A stretch of 64,000 bases of DNA from AP-15 sp963735445 (lineage in GTDB: Bacteria; Pseudomonadota; Alphaproteobacteria; ATCC43930; CGMCC-115725). Positions 34,749 to 43,972 of the stretch are shown piece after piece (position 1 is the first letter of the stretch; every line of letters begins with the position of its first letter). The notes under the pieces are model-generated. The model saw only the letters and a list, made by a program, of their open reading frames with translations. It ran no database searches and was not told where the DNA came from. Where the stretch lies: NCBI GenBank assembly GCA_963735445.1, contig CAVTLC010000033.1, positions 62,001 to 126,000 on the forward strand, in the 5' to 3' direction. Made by a program: the position numbers and the translations under genes.

Positions 34749-34905
34749 ATCTGCCCACCACTATCGGTTGCCCGAGGACTTCCGCACTATTGTCGGGCGC
34801 CGAAGAGGATGGCTGGCCGCGGCGATCTCACCGAACAGCCCTTCCTTGGGATCGGGAATGTTGATCGTTGTTCCAGGGGTTGGCCGATTGAGGCAGGAGT
34901 GAGCG

Positions 34906-35955
34906 TTGCTCGTTAATCTTTTCGACGATCGGCCGCAGCACGCCAGAATCAAAACTGCGATCATCTACGCTATCCTGATCACCGCCAATATAACCGCCTG
35001 GCTTTGGGCTTGGATCAGCTTCGCCGACGAGCCGATGCTGATGGGCACTGCCGTCCTGGCCTACATGTTCGGACTGCGCCACGCCTTCGATGCCGACCAT
35101 ATTGCGGCCATCGATAATGTCGTGCGCAAGCTGATGCAGGAAGAAAGGCGGCCCTTTTCGGTCGGCTTTTTCTTTTCGCTCGGGCATTCAACCATCGTCG
35201 TGCTGGCTTCGGTCGCGATCGCCGCCACGGCTACAATGGCGCAGGACAAGCTGGCCAATTTCCATGAAGTCGGCGTCACCATCGGGACGATCGTCTCGGC
35301 GGCGTTCCTGCTCGCCATTGCGATCGCGAATTTATTTATTCTGCGAAGCATATGGGGGGCCTTTTCCCTCGCACGCAGTGGGCGCCCGATTGCCAAACAG
35401 GACCTCGACGTTCTGTTGTCGTCGCGCGGCTTCTTCACCCGACTGTTTCGTCGATTTTTTCGTTTGGTCTCGCGATCCTGGCATATGTACCCGATCGGGT
35501 TTTTGTTTGGCCTTGGGTTCGATACAGCGACCGAAATCGGTCTCCTCGGCATCTCGGCGACCCAGGCAGCCCAAGGCATGTCGTTTTGGAATATTTTGAT
35601 TTTCCCTGCGCTGTTTACCGCAGGCATGTCATTGGTCGACACAACTGACAGCACCGTGATGGTCGGTGCTTACGGCTGGGCGTTTTTGCACCCGATCCGT
35701 AAGCTCTGGTACAATTTGACAATCACCGCCGCCTCGGTGATGGCCGCCGTGTTTATCGGCGGGATCGAGGCGCTCGGGCTGATCGGCGAAAAATTGGGGT
35801 TGGAAGGCGGGCTCTGGCGCCTTGTCGGCGGCCTCAACCACAATCTCACCAATTTCGGTTTTACGATTGTCGGCGTGTTCGTCGCGAGCTGGGTCGTCTC
35901 GACGATCATTTATCGCGCCAAGGGCTACGATAACGCGTTGGTGCGACAATCCTGA
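34906..35955 (+). CDS. NiCoT-family nickel/cobalt transporter
   Basis: A 349-residue eight-TM permease of the HoxN/NixA/NicT family with the metal-selecting signature in TM2, FGLRHAFDADHIAAIDN (HAFDADH), and FGLGFDTATEIGLLG in the second half. The start is TTG at 34906, supported by AGGCAGGAG nine bases upstream and by the lack of an in-frame ATG before TM1. It follows cbtA after 157 nt, so the riboswitch may or may not reach it. Whether it prefers Ni or Co cannot be read; the B12 context suggests cobalt. Confidence 0.92.
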   Translation: MLVNLFDDRPQHARIKTAIIYAILITANITAWLWAWISFADEPMLMGTAVLAYMFGLRHAFDADHIAAIDNVVRKLMQEERRPFSVGFFFSLGHSTIVVLASVAIAATATMAQDKLANFHEVGVTIGTIVSAAFLLAIAIANLFILRSIWGAFSLARSGRPIAKQDLDVLLSSRGFFTRLFRRFFRLVSRSWHMYPIGFLFGLGFDTATEIGLLGISATQAAQGMSFWNILIFPALFTAGMSLVDTTDSTVMVGAYGWAFLHPIRKLWYNLTITAASVMAAVFIGGIEALGLIGEKLGLEGGLWRLVGGLNHNLTNFGFTIVGVFVASWVVSTIIYRAKGYDNALVRQS

Positions 35956-35962
35956 GTTCTAG

Positions 35963-37381
35963 ATGCGGAATTATGCGTCTCAGCAATCGCGCGCCCTCTC
36001 TGTTCGATGGTTTGTGGAAATAACGAGCCGATCGGCTTTCCCGGCCCTGGCGCTCGCGGTCATGACTTCGGGTGCAACAGAAGCGGGGGCGCAGAGTTGG
36101 CCCGGCCCCAGCGAGGTCTGCTCGCCCGAAACGATGTTGAGGGACTGGGACAAAGCGCGGACCCGTCTTGCGGATTACGGCATCGGCTTCGGACTGCAGG
36201 AGCAGACCGAGCTGTGGGGAAATCTCGCGGGCGGCATCAAGCAAGGCGCGGCGTATGACGGCCTGACCACCGCCGATTTGTGCATCGACCTCGATAAGGC
36301 GGCGCATTGGAAGGGCGCCAAAATCTATTCCTTTGGATTTCAGGTCTGGGGCCCTGGCCCGACCAGCAATCATGTCGGCGCGTTGCAGTTTGTCAGCAGC
36401 ATCGAGGCGATCCCCAGCACAAAACTTTACGATTTATGGTTTCAGCAGGATCTGTTTGACGGAAAAATTTCGTTTCGCTTCGGGCAGGGCGGCGTGGATG
36501 ACGAATTCATGTCGGCGCCCTATGACGCCCTATACCTGAATTCCAGTTTTACCCTTCCGCCGTTAATCGCCATTGATTTGCCGGCGGGCGGCCCCGCCTA
36601 TCCGCTTGCCGCTCCGTTCGCCCGACTCCTGCTCAACCCGACAAACGAGATTTCTCTGATGTCTGCGGTGTTTACCGAGGACCCGGCGCCCCCGGGAACG
36701 CCCGGCAACCCGCAACAACGGGACCTTCACGGCACGGCCTTTCGGCTGAACGATCACGCGCTGTGGATTACCGAGCTGTCGTATTCGCCCCCTTTCCTCG
36801 GGGAACTGCAGGGCGTTTACAAGCTTGGGATTTGGTACGCTACCGGACAGTTCACTGATCAGCGCCGTGCGATTGAGGGGATACTTTTAGCCAATCCGGT
36901 CAGTAACGGGATCCCGCTGACCCACGCCGGCGACTACGCGGGATATGCGGTCGTCAACCAGATGCTGTGGCACAAGCCGAAGACTGAGGCGCAGGGTATC
37001 GGTGTATTCTTCCAGGTCATGCGCGCGCCCGAAGACCGTAATGTAAGCAGCCTGTTTATCGATGGCGGGCTGAACTGGAAGGGACCTATCCCCGGCCGGT
37101 CGCATGACGAAGCCGGCATCGGAATCACTTATGCCGGAATAGGCAGTGCTTTACGGCAGTTCAGTCAGGATGTCATTTATTTTACCGGCCTCGGCGCACC
37201 CTACGCACCGGGCGAATTGGTGATCGAAGCCACTTATCGATTGCGGCTGACACCTTGGCTCAAGGTGCAGCCCGATCTGCAATATGTCATCAACCCCGGC
37301 GCCGGGATCCCGACCCCGCAAAGTCCCACGCCGCTGAAGAACGCGTTGGTGGCCGGTATCCGCGTTACGGTCGATTTTTGA
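35963..37381 (+). CDS. OprB-like carbohydrate-selective porin
   Basis: A 472-residue outer-membrane protein: an N-terminal signal peptide (ALALAVMTSGATEAGAQS, cleavage near residue 46), then alternating beta-strands through the rest and a terminal Phe (VAGIRVTVDF), the OMP sorting signal. Segments such as YGIGFGLQEQTELWGNLAGG, FRFGQGGVDDEF and IGVFFQVMRAPED fit the OprB family. It starts 8 nt after the NicT gene, so it is co-transcribed with a Ni/Co permease; it may pass cobalt-containing compounds or chelates rather than sugar, but this is inference. Confidence 0.85.
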   Translation: MRNYASQQSRALSVRWFVEITSRSAFPALALAVMTSGATEAGAQSWPGPSEVCSPETMLRDWDKARTRLADYGIGFGLQEQTELWGNLAGGIKQGAAYDGLTTADLCIDLDKAAHWKGAKIYSFGFQVWGPGPTSNHVGALQFVSSIEAIPSTKLYDLWFQQDLFDGKISFRFGQGGVDDEFMSAPYDALYLNSSFTLPPLIAIDLPAGGPAYPLAAPFARLLLNPTNEISLMSAVFTEDPAPPGTPGNPQQRDLHGTAFRLNDHALWITELSYSPPFLGELQGVYKLGIWYATGQFTDQRRAIEGILLANPVSNGIPLTHAGDYAGYAVVNQMLWHKPKTEAQGIGVFFQVMRAPEDRNVSSLFIDGGLNWKGPIPGRSHDEAGIGITYAGIGSALRQFSQDVIYFTGLGAPYAPGELVIEATYRLRLTPWLKVQPDLQYVINPGAGIPTPQSPTPLKNALVAGIRVTVDF

Positions 37382-37401
37382 TTAATCCGCCTGGCAAAGC
37401 C

Positions 37402-38382
37402 TCAAGGATCGCGCGGCAACGCTGCAAGAACCTGGCGCGCCGCTTCGGCGGGGGTTCGCCTGCCGGCGACGACATCGGCTTCGAGCGCGGCAAGGCGGCC
37501 GGCGATGCCGGGAGCGGACCGGAAATTTTCGAGCAGACCCGCTTCGATCTCCGACCAAAGCGCCGTCCGCGCCTGATCGCGCCGCCGCTTGGTCCAAGCG
37601 CCGCTCGCTTCGAGGGCGGCACGGAATTGCGCGATATCATCCCAAATCTCGGCGATGCCGCGGCCCTCAAGCGCAGAGATCGCGCGCACCGGCACTGTCC
37701 ATTCGGGGCTCGGTGGGCGGACCAATCGCATTGCGCTGGCGTAGTCCGCGGCGGTGCGCTGCGCCGCTTCGGCGAGTTCGCCATCGGCCTTGTTGACGAG
37801 GACCAGGTCGGCCAGTTCGACGATGCCGCGCTTGATCCCTTGCAATTCGTCGCCGGCCGCGGGCGGCAGGATCAATACAAAGATGTCGGTCATCTCGGAC
37901 ACCGCGGTCTCGGACTGCCCGACGCCGAGACTTTCGACGATAACCGCGTCGAATCCCGCGGCCTCGCACAACAGGATCGCCTCGCGCGTGCGGCGTGCAG
38001 CACCACCGCGGCTGCTGCCCGCCGAGGACGGGCGGATAAAGGCCTGTGGTGAGCGTCCGAGTTCGGCCATGCGCGTCTTGTCGGCGAGAATGGCGCCGCC
38101 GCCGCGTTTTGAGCTGGGATCGATCGCCAGCACGGCAACATGATGGCCGCGGGCGACGCCGGTGAGGCCGAAGCGCTCGATAAAGGTCGACTTCCCGGCT
38201 CCCGGCGGACCGGATATGCCGATACGGATGCTGCCGCCCGCGTGCGGCAATACCGCGGCGAGCAGTTTTTCGGCTTCGGCGCGGTGGTCGGGACGGGTCG
38301 ATTCGACCAATGTGATCGCGCGGGCGAGGGCGCGTCGATCGCCACCCCGCAGTGCCTCCGTCAGAGACGGTGGTACCGTCAC
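37402..38382 (-). CDS. meaB: MeaB/ArgK family GTPase (methylmalonyl-CoA mutase chaperone)
   Basis: A ~326-residue SIMIBI GTPase with Walker A GPPGAGKSTFIERFG, the VLAIDPSSKRGGGAILADK switch region and VLVNKADGE (G4). MeaB guards B12-dependent methylmalonyl-CoA mutase by loading intact adenosylcobalamin and ejecting damaged cofactor. The GTG at 38382 overlaps the response regulator's stop by 4 nt (GTGA), a better start than the ATG at 38433. The mutase genes are not in the window, but the position next to the cobalt/B12 island fits. Confidence 0.92.
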   Translation of the reverse strand: MTVPPSLTEALRGGDRRALARAITLVESTRPDHRAEAEKLLAAVLPHAGGSIRIGISGPPGAGKSTFIERFGLTGVARGHHVAVLAIDPSSKRGGGAILADKTRMAELGRSPQAFIRPSSAGSSRGGAARRTREAILLCEAAGFDAVIVESLGVGQSETAVSEMTDIFVLILPPAAGDELQGIKRGIVELADLVLVNKADGELAEAAQRTAADYASAMRLVRPPSPEWTVPVRAISALEGRGIAEIWDDIAQFRAALEASGAWTKRRRDQARTALWSEIEAGLLENFRSAPGIAGRLAALEADVVAGRRTPAEAARQVLAALPRDP

Positions 38383-38798
38383 GCACCCCGATCGGCGAAA
38401 TACGAGCCGTCGCGCCGCTTGCGACGCACGCATTCAATCGACGCCATCGTCAAGATCTGGTCGACAGTGGTCATCAGCTCCCGCAACCGGAACGGCTTTA
38501 ACAGATAAAAGCGTCCGCTCTTCTCGAGCCTTTCCGAATGGCGATGGTCGCCCGTGGTCAATATCACGCCGCAGCCCTGCGCATGCGCGATCTCTGCGAG
38601 GGAAAACCCATCTTTTTCGCCGGGCTGGGTCACATCGATCATGACAATATCATAATCGTCTTCGTCGAGTTTATCCTCCATTTCGGCACCGGTTTCGACG
38701 ATCGTAAACTGGAAACCTTCTTCCTCGAAAATTTCACCCAATAATTCGTTTATATATTCATCATTTTCGACAATTAGGACCTTACAAATCCGGGCCAT
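38379..38798 (-). CDS. single-domain response regulator
   Basis: A 139-residue receiver domain without an output domain. Acidic pocket VENDEY (residues 10-14), phosphoacceptor Asp55 in IVMIDVTQPGE, Thr in VILTTGD and Lys101 in YLLKPFRLRE are all present. A short basic tail follows. CheY-like stand-alone receivers act in phosphorelays or by protein contact; no histidine kinase is nearby. It overlaps meaB by 4 nt, so the two are translationally coupled, an odd partnership. The upstream ABC exporter on the same strand ends 40 nt before. Confidence 0.9.
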   Translation of the reverse strand: MARICKVLIVENDEYINELLGEIFEEEGFQFTIVETGAEMEDKLDEDDYDIVMIDVTQPGEKDGFSLAEIAHAQGCGVILTTGDHRHSERLEKSGRFYLLKPFRLRELMTTVDQILTMASIECVRRKRRDGSYFADRGA

Positions 38799-38838
38799 TC
38801 AGTCTTCCTGTTCTTCTTAATATAGCTTCTCGAACGGT

Positions 38839-39588
38839 TTACGCTGGCGCCAGAGCTGCTTCACGCCGCGCTGCTTCCTGCTGCCGCATCCACATCGCGG
38901 CATAGACGCCGTCGCGCCGTAACAGCTCGGCGTGATCGCCGCGCTCGATTATCCGACCATGATCGACCACCAAAATCTCATCGGCGTCGACAATGGTTGA
39001 CAGCCGATGCGCAATCACCAGCGTGGTGCGGTCGGCGGACACTTCGGCGAGGTTCGCCTGGATCTCGCGCTCGGTGCGCGTGTCGAGTGCCGAAGTCGCC
39101 TCGTCGAACACCAAGATCTTCGCACCCTTCAGGATAACCCGCGCGATCGCGACTCGCTGCTTTTCTCCGCCCGATAATTTCAGGCCGCGCTCGCCGACCA
39201 TCGTGTCGTAGCCGTCCGGCAGCGAGGCGACAAACTCGTGAATGTGGGCTAGTCGCGCTGCCTCCTCGACCGCCGCGTGCGACGCACCCGGTCTCCCGTA
39301 GGCGATATTGTAAAAGATCGTGTCGTTGAACAGCACGGTGTCCTGCGGTACGACGCCGATCGCGCGGCGCAGGCTGTCCTGCGTGACGTCGCGAATATCC
39401 TGGCCGTCGATCTCGATCGCCCCGCGCTCGACATCCCAAAACCGGAACAATAGTCGCGCGATCGTCGATTTGCCTGCACCACTCGGACCGACGATTGCGA
39501 CTTTGGCCCCGGCCGGCACTCGAAAATCGACATCGCGCAGGATCGGGCGCCGGCTGTCATAGCTGAAATCGACGTGGCGAAACATCAC
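38839..39588 (-). CDS. ABC exporter ATPase domain (3' part of split Atm1-type gene)
   Basis: A 249-residue nucleotide-binding domain: Walker A GPSGAGKSTIARLLFR, Q-loop VPQDTVLFND, signature KLSGGEKQRVAIARV, Walker B ILVFDEATSALD, H-loop VIAHRLSTI. It is the C-terminal half of an Atm1/HMT1-type exporter whose membrane half is the overlapping fragment 39557-40678. Dropping one base at about 39600-39610 (TTGATCGGTC to TTGTCGGTC) merges the two into one protein of about 615 residues. No start codon is needed for this piece if the indel is artefactual. Confidence 0.85.
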   Translation of the reverse strand: MMFRHVDFSYDSRRPILRDVDFRVPAGAKVAIVGPSGAGKSTIARLLFRFWDVERGAIEIDGQDIRDVTQDSLRRAIGVVPQDTVLFNDTIFYNIAYGRPGASHAAVEEAARLAHIHEFVASLPDGYDTMVGERGLKLSGGEKQRVAIARVILKGAKILVFDEATSALDTRTEREIQANLAEVSADRTTLVIAHRLSTIVDADEILVVDHGRIIERGDHAELLRRDGVYAAMWMRQQEAARREAALAPA

Positions 39589-40678
39589 GGTCCCGGCATC
39601 GACCGATCAAGGCCGCAGCGCCCGGCCGGTCAACGATTTCAGGCATGATCTGCATCAACGCCGTCATCTGTTCGAGATCGGCGAGCGACTGCTTGATGTT
39701 GCGGTACACGACGCCAAGGAAATTGAGCGGCGTGTAGAGCTGGATCAGGTAGGCGTTGACCAGCACAAAGTCGCCGATCGTCATGACGCGGGCTGCCACC
39801 CCGTTCCCGGCGAGGATCATGACCCCGACGAGGCCAATGGCAATGATCAATCCCTGGCCGAGGTTGAGCGCCGCCAAAGTCGTCTCGCTCTTGACCGCGG
39901 CGCGCTCATAGGCTTGCAGCGAGGCGTCGTAGCGGCGCGCTTCGTGCTCCTCATTGGCAAAATACTTGACGGTCTCGAAATTCAGCAGGCTGTCGATCGC
40001 CTTGGTATTCGCTTCGCTGTTGCGCTCGTTCATGTCGCGGCGAAACCGCACGCGCCAGTCGGTCACCAGAAAGGTGAATGCGATGTAAAGCACGATCGTC
40101 GCGAAAGTGACGGCGGCAAATGTCCAGTTGTAGAGACGCCACAGAATTCCGCAGGCAATCAGGATCTCGAACAGGGTCGGGACGATGTTGAACAGCAGAA
40201 ATGTCAGCAGAAATTCGATGCCGGCGGTGCCGCGCTCGATCGCCCGCGATAACCCGCCGGTCCGCCGTTCGAGATGAAAGCGCAATGCCAGCCGATGAAC
40301 ATGGCGGAACGCGGATAGCGCGAGCTGCCGCACCGCCCGCTGCGTCACCTTGGCAAAAGCGGCGTTGCGCAGCTCGTTAAAGCCCTGCGCCATGACCCGG
40401 GCTAAGCCATAAGCGACGATCAGCGCCACCGGGACCGCAACGATCGCCCGGCTCGGCGCCAAGGCGTCAACCGCATGCTTGTAGAGAAACGGGACCGAAA
40501 TATTCAGGAGTCGGCCGGCCACGAGAAAAACGACCGCAGCCACCACGCGAGCGCGTAATTCAAACGAATTGCGCGGCCACAGATAAGGTGCGAGCGAGCG
40601 GAGCGCGCGCAGCTCTTCTTTCAGCCGTCCGGTTTGCTGCGGCGGACCCGGCGTAATCGGCCGGCCGCGCCGGCTCAT
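39557..40678 (-). CDS. ABC exporter membrane domain (5' part of split Atm1-type gene)
   Basis: A 373-residue six-TM ABC exporter membrane domain: LLNISVPFLYKHAVDALAP, the Atm1-type stretch LALRFHLERRTGGLSRAIER (ERGTxG signature follows) and FLVTDWRVRFRRDMNERNSE. The Atm1/HMT1 subfamily exports glutathione-linked sulfur species or chelates. The frame loses homology at PGAAALIG and ends in 17 non-family residues at the point where the ATPase fragment takes over. Start is ATG at 40678, overlapping the MFS gene's stop. Confidence 0.85.
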   Translation of the reverse strand: MSRRGRPITPGPPQQTGRLKEELRALRSLAPYLWPRNSFELRARVVAAVVFLVAGRLLNISVPFLYKHAVDALAPSRAIVAVPVALIVAYGLARVMAQGFNELRNAAFAKVTQRAVRQLALSAFRHVHRLALRFHLERRTGGLSRAIERGTAGIEFLLTFLLFNIVPTLFEILIACGILWRLYNWTFAAVTFATIVLYIAFTFLVTDWRVRFRRDMNERNSEANTKAIDSLLNFETVKYFANEEHEARRYDASLQAYERAAVKSETTLAALNLGQGLIIAIGLVGVMILAGNGVAARVMTIGDFVLVNAYLIQLYTPLNFLGVVYRNIKQSLADLEQMTALMQIMPEIVDRPGAAALIGRCRDRDVSPRRFQL

Positions 40679-41913
40679 CCGGCAGGACCGAGCGGCGGCT
40701 CAGCTTCGGCGAGCGGGGCGGCGCCGAACCCGCCAAACAAATTCAGCGCCAAAAAGAACGCCAGCACGACGATCACCGCGCCGCCGAGAAACGGGCTGCC
40801 GCGGCCGAGATCGGCGAACAGATACCCGGCCAAGGGCGGCCCGATGACCCTCGCCAGGCTACCGACCGATTGCGTGACGCCGAGCACTTGGCCCTGTTCG
40901 CCGTCTCCGGCTCTGCGCGAGATCAGACTGTTCAATGCCGGTTGGACCAATCCAAGGCCTATCGCGAGTGCCGCGAACGCGCCTCCCAGCACCGCCAGCC
41001 CTCGAGCAAACGGGACAATGACAAGCCCGATCGCCAGCAGGACGAGGCCCGCCAGCAACAATTTTTCCTCGCCATAACGCTTGGTCAAACGCCGGGTCAG
41101 CCCGCCCTGCATGATCGCGGACAACAAGCCAAGATAGGCAAAGACATAGCCGACGGTTTCAGGTCCCCAATCCAATTGCCGCAATGCCCAGAGTGCGAAG
41201 ATGCTCTCCATCGCTGCAAAGGCGAGGATTACCAGAAAGAAGATCACGATCAGTCGCGATAGAACCGGCCGGCGTAGCGATCCGAGGATCAAGCCAATGC
41301 GGCGCTGTGGCTGCGCCAGCCCGCGCCGTTCATGAGGGTGGCTCTCGCGCAGCACAAAGAGCACGCCGCATAAGGCAACAAATGACAGCCCGGCAGCGAC
41401 CCAGGCCGGCGTTTCGAGATTGGCAGTCGCCGGGTTGTTGCCGGCGAGAAACCCGCCGAGCGCCGGGCCAAAAATAAAACCGAGACCAAAGGCGGCGCCG
41501 ATCATGCCCATGCCGTGGGCGCGCTCCTCCGGTTTGGTGATGTCGGCGATGTAGGCCTGAGCCGCGGCGATGTTGCCGGCGCAAGCGCCTGCGAGCGCGC
41601 GCGCCGCGAACAGCATCCACAGAGCATCGGCCGCGCCGAGCCATACATAAGCGAGTGCGGAGGCCGCCATGCTCGCCATTAGCACCGGGCGCCGGCCGAT
41701 GCGATCGCTGAGCCGGCCCCATAACGGTGCGGCGACAAGTTGCATCAGCGAATAGGTAGCAAGCAGCCACGTTACCTCGGGCGCCGCGGCGCCGTACCGC
41801 ACGGCGTAAAACGGCAGTAGCGGGATGACGAGACCGAACCCGATCAGGTCAATCAAAACGATGAGGAACAAAATCGGCATGTCGCTCGCGGTGATATCGC
41901 GCACCCGCCGCAT
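40675..41913 (-). CDS. MFS transporter, TetA-like
   Basis: A ~412-residue, 12-TM major facilitator with LIDLIGFGLVIPLLPFYAVR in TM1, motif A GRLSDRIGRRPVL between TM2 and TM3 and GPALGGFLAG in TM5, typical of the DHA1/TetA group of drug:H+ antiporters. The ATG at 41913 (MRRVRDITASDMPIL) is preferred; the open frame to 42000 adds an atypical leader. Its stop overlaps the start of the ABC exporter gene by 4 nt, implying a joint efflux operon continuing into the ATPase, response regulator and meaB. Confidence 0.88.
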   Translation of the reverse strand: MRRVRDITASDMPILFLIVLIDLIGFGLVIPLLPFYAVRYGAAAPEVTWLLATYSLMQLVAAPLWGRLSDRIGRRPVLMASMAASALAYVWLGAADALWMLFAARALAGACAGNIAAAQAYIADITKPEERAHGMGMIGAAFGLGFIFGPALGGFLAGNNPATANLETPAWVAAGLSFVALCGVLFVLRESHPHERRGLAQPQRRIGLILGSLRRPVLSRLIVIFFLVILAFAAMESIFALWALRQLDWGPETVGYVFAYLGLLSAIMQGGLTRRLTKRYGEEKLLLAGLVLLAIGLVIVPFARGLAVLGGAFAALAIGLGLVQPALNSLISRRAGDGEQGQVLGVTQSVGSLARVIGPPLAGYLFADLGRGSPFLGGAVIVVLAFFLALNLFGGFGAAPLAEAEPPLGPAG

Positions 41914-42085
41914 CGGGACAAGGGTTCTCGTCGCCGCGAATGGAGCCGATTGGGAAGCCGCCGCCACCGACACGCGGGCGCCGCGGCGGCAGGAGTTCAA
42001 TTATTCAAGCGCAATCCGAGTATCTGAGCGCAACTCCAGCGCATCAATCGTTAACCAGGTGAATTCGTCTCAGAGGAGAACCAAA

Positions 42086-42478
42086 ATGCCCAGCGCAGAA
42101 GTCAAGAGTGAGATTATTCCCTATATCTTCTATCGGGATGTGCCCGCCGCACTCGAATTCCTCGCCCGCGCTTTTGGGTTCATCGAAGAGCTACGGCATC
42201 CGACCCTAAGCGGGATGCACGCACAAATGACGTTTGACGGGCAGCGCATCATGATGGGGCAAGGCAGCCAGGATTGGCGGATGCAGAGCCCGAGCGAGAC
42301 CAAAGTCGCGACAATGGGCATCTTTATCTACCTGGCCGATGTTGACGCGCATTACGAACGGGCGCGCGCTGCCGGGGCTGAGATCGTTCAGCCGCCACAC
42401 GACGAGGAATGGGGCCGCACCTACACCGCGCGCGATCTCGACGGGCACCCTTGGTTCTTCACCACCCCGCCCGCCTGA
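42086..42478 (+). CDS. VOC-family glyoxalase/PhnB-like protein
   Basis: A 130-residue vicinal-oxygen-chelate domain: IIPYIFYRDVPAALEFLARA, MTFDGQRIMMGQ, IFIYLADVDAHYERARAAG and the final YTARDLDGHPWFF with the terminal metal-ligand position. The group includes glyoxalase I, bleomycin-resistance proteins and PhnB; nothing fixes the ligand here. The ATG at 42086 is preceded by CAGAGGAGAACC, a strong ribosome site, which decides against the long upstream frame from 41825. Confidence 0.88.
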   Translation: MPSAEVKSEIIPYIFYRDVPAALEFLARAFGFIEELRHPTLSGMHAQMTFDGQRIMMGQGSQDWRMQSPSETKVATMGIFIYLADVDAHYERARAAGAEIVQPPHDEEWGRTYTARDLDGHPWFFTTPPA

Positions 42479-42501
42479 CTGATCGGCTGAGCGCTTCGCG
42501 G

Positions 42502-42690
42502 TCAGCCAAATCGGCGAGTATGCGCTCGAGATCCGTTCGCCCGTTGCTGCGCGATCCGCGCGAACAAGGCCTCGATGCTGTTGCGGTCCACACCATCGCT
42601 CTTCATCAAAAGGCCAATCAGTGGATCCTGGACCAGCTGGGCCAGTGTCAGATTGCCGGCGCGTGCAGCTCTCTCGCAGTCCCCGCTCAT
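42502..42690 (-). CDS. small conserved-type hypothetical protein
   Basis: A 62-residue protein starting MSGDCERAARAGNLTLAQLV and continuing QDPLIGLLMKSDGVDRNSIE, then a coiled helix rich in Arg/Ala. I recall the same outline (helix, DPLIxLLMKSDGV, helix) in small uncharacterised proteins of Bradyrhizobium-type bacteria. The longer open frame to 42924 has no such likeness, and a purine-rich AGGAAAAATGAA precedes the internal ATG at 42690. Function unknown. It lies between two + strand genes. Confidence 0.55.
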   Translation of the reverse strand: MSGDCERAARAGNLTLAQLVQDPLIGLLMKSDGVDRNSIEALFARIAQQRANGSRAHTRRFG

Positions 42691-42910
42691 TTCATTTTTC
42701 CTAACCGATCTCCGATTTTTCGGATGATCGGTAGTTAAGCGGGGATTGCACATTCTCAATCCCGCAGCTTGCGGCGGGATCGGGGCGCACCGGCCATTGC
42801 GCGGCGTCCAGCAAGTTTCCGCGATGTTCCTGAACCCTTCGCTGCAGCCAGTCCATGGCGCGAGACCCTCGTTCGGGGGTATGATCCCTGTGGAGCACGC
42901 GGAGACTTGA

Positions 42911-43954
42911 ATGCACCTCTTCAAGGAACAAGCCGTCCGGGATTACGCGGCAGCGGCGAAAGCAATTCCGGTGATCGATTACGGTCCCTTTTTTGCTGGT
43001 GAGAATGGGGCGCTCGAACGGTTGGCGGAAAAGGTCGCGCATGCCTGCGAGAACATCGGGTTTTTCTATGCCCTGAACCACGGTGTGCCGGATCAACTGA
43101 TCGACCGTGCTTTTGCCGCCTCGCGCCGGTTCTTCGGGTTGCCGATCGAGCAAAAGCTCGCGCTAAAGCTTAACGAGAACAATATCGGCTATCTGCCGAT
43201 CAATGCTTCGGTGCAGGGTGCATCGACCGTGCACAAAGCCACCAAACCCAATCAGAACGAGAGCTTCTTTATCAGTCACGACCGCGGTCCCGATCATCCC
43301 GACGTCGTCGCCGGAAAACCGCTGCGCGGTCAAAATCAATGGCCCGCGGATATGGCCGGGCTGCGCGCCGATATGACGGCTTACTTTTCCGCCCTTGGCG
43401 CGATGTGCGACCGCATGCTGCCGGCGTTCGCCGTTGCGCTGGGTATGCCGGCCGATTTCTTCGCGCCGTATTTCGCCGAGGAGGCGCACGCCACCTTGCG
43501 TTTTCTGCACTATCCGCCGCAGCCAACGACCGAGGACAACGTTTTTGGTCAGGGCCCGCACACCGACAACAGCTTTATGACCGCGCTGGCGCGCACCGAT
43601 GTTCCCGGCCTAGCCGTGAGGCTGCCTTCGGGTGAGTGGTTTCCGCCGCCGGTCATTCCGGGAACGTTTCTAATCAACCTCGGCAATATGATGCGGCGCT
43701 GGTCGAATGACCGCTTCCTGTCCACGCCGCACGGCGTGCTCAACGATTCGGGCACCGATCGCTATTCGATCGCCTATTTCCATAGCCCGAACCCGGACAG
43801 CATTATCGAATGCCTGCCGTCCTGCGCCGGCCCCGACAACCCGCCGCGCTATCCACCGGCTGTGTATCGCGATCTTGTGCTCGAGTTTTATCGGGCGAAT
43901 TATTTCCACCAGAAGGGGCATCGCTCCGAGGCCGCAGCCCGCGCGGCCCAATAG
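42911..43954 (+). CDS. 2OG-Fe(II) oxygenase, isopenicillin-N-synthase-like
   Basis: A 347-residue oxygenase with the DIOX_N opening IPVIDYGPFFAGENG, NIGFFYALNHGVPDQL, iron ligands in GPHTDNSFMTAL (HxD) and FLSTPHGVLND (His), and the 2OG-binding DRYSIAYF (RxS). First gene of a four-gene + strand run with a cysteine-dioxygenase-like cupin (18 nt later), a lactonase-like MBL enzyme and a HAD phosphatase. Members of this family act on many small molecules; the substrate is unknown. It starts ATG at 42911 with CGCGGAGACTTGA upstream. Confidence 0.92.
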   Translation: MHLFKEQAVRDYAAAAKAIPVIDYGPFFAGENGALERLAEKVAHACENIGFFYALNHGVPDQLIDRAFAASRRFFGLPIEQKLALKLNENNIGYLPINASVQGASTVHKATKPNQNESFFISHDRGPDHPDVVAGKPLRGQNQWPADMAGLRADMTAYFSALGAMCDRMLPAFAVALGMPADFFAPYFAEEAHATLRFLHYPPQPTTEDNVFGQGPHTDNSFMTALARTDVPGLAVRLPSGEWFPPPVIPGTFLINLGNMMRRWSNDRFLSTPHGVLNDSGTDRYSIAYFHSPNPDSIIECLPSCAGPDNPPRYPPAVYRDLVLEFYRANYFHQKGHRSEAAARAAQ

Positions 43955-43972
43955 CCAAACAGGAGGCACAGC

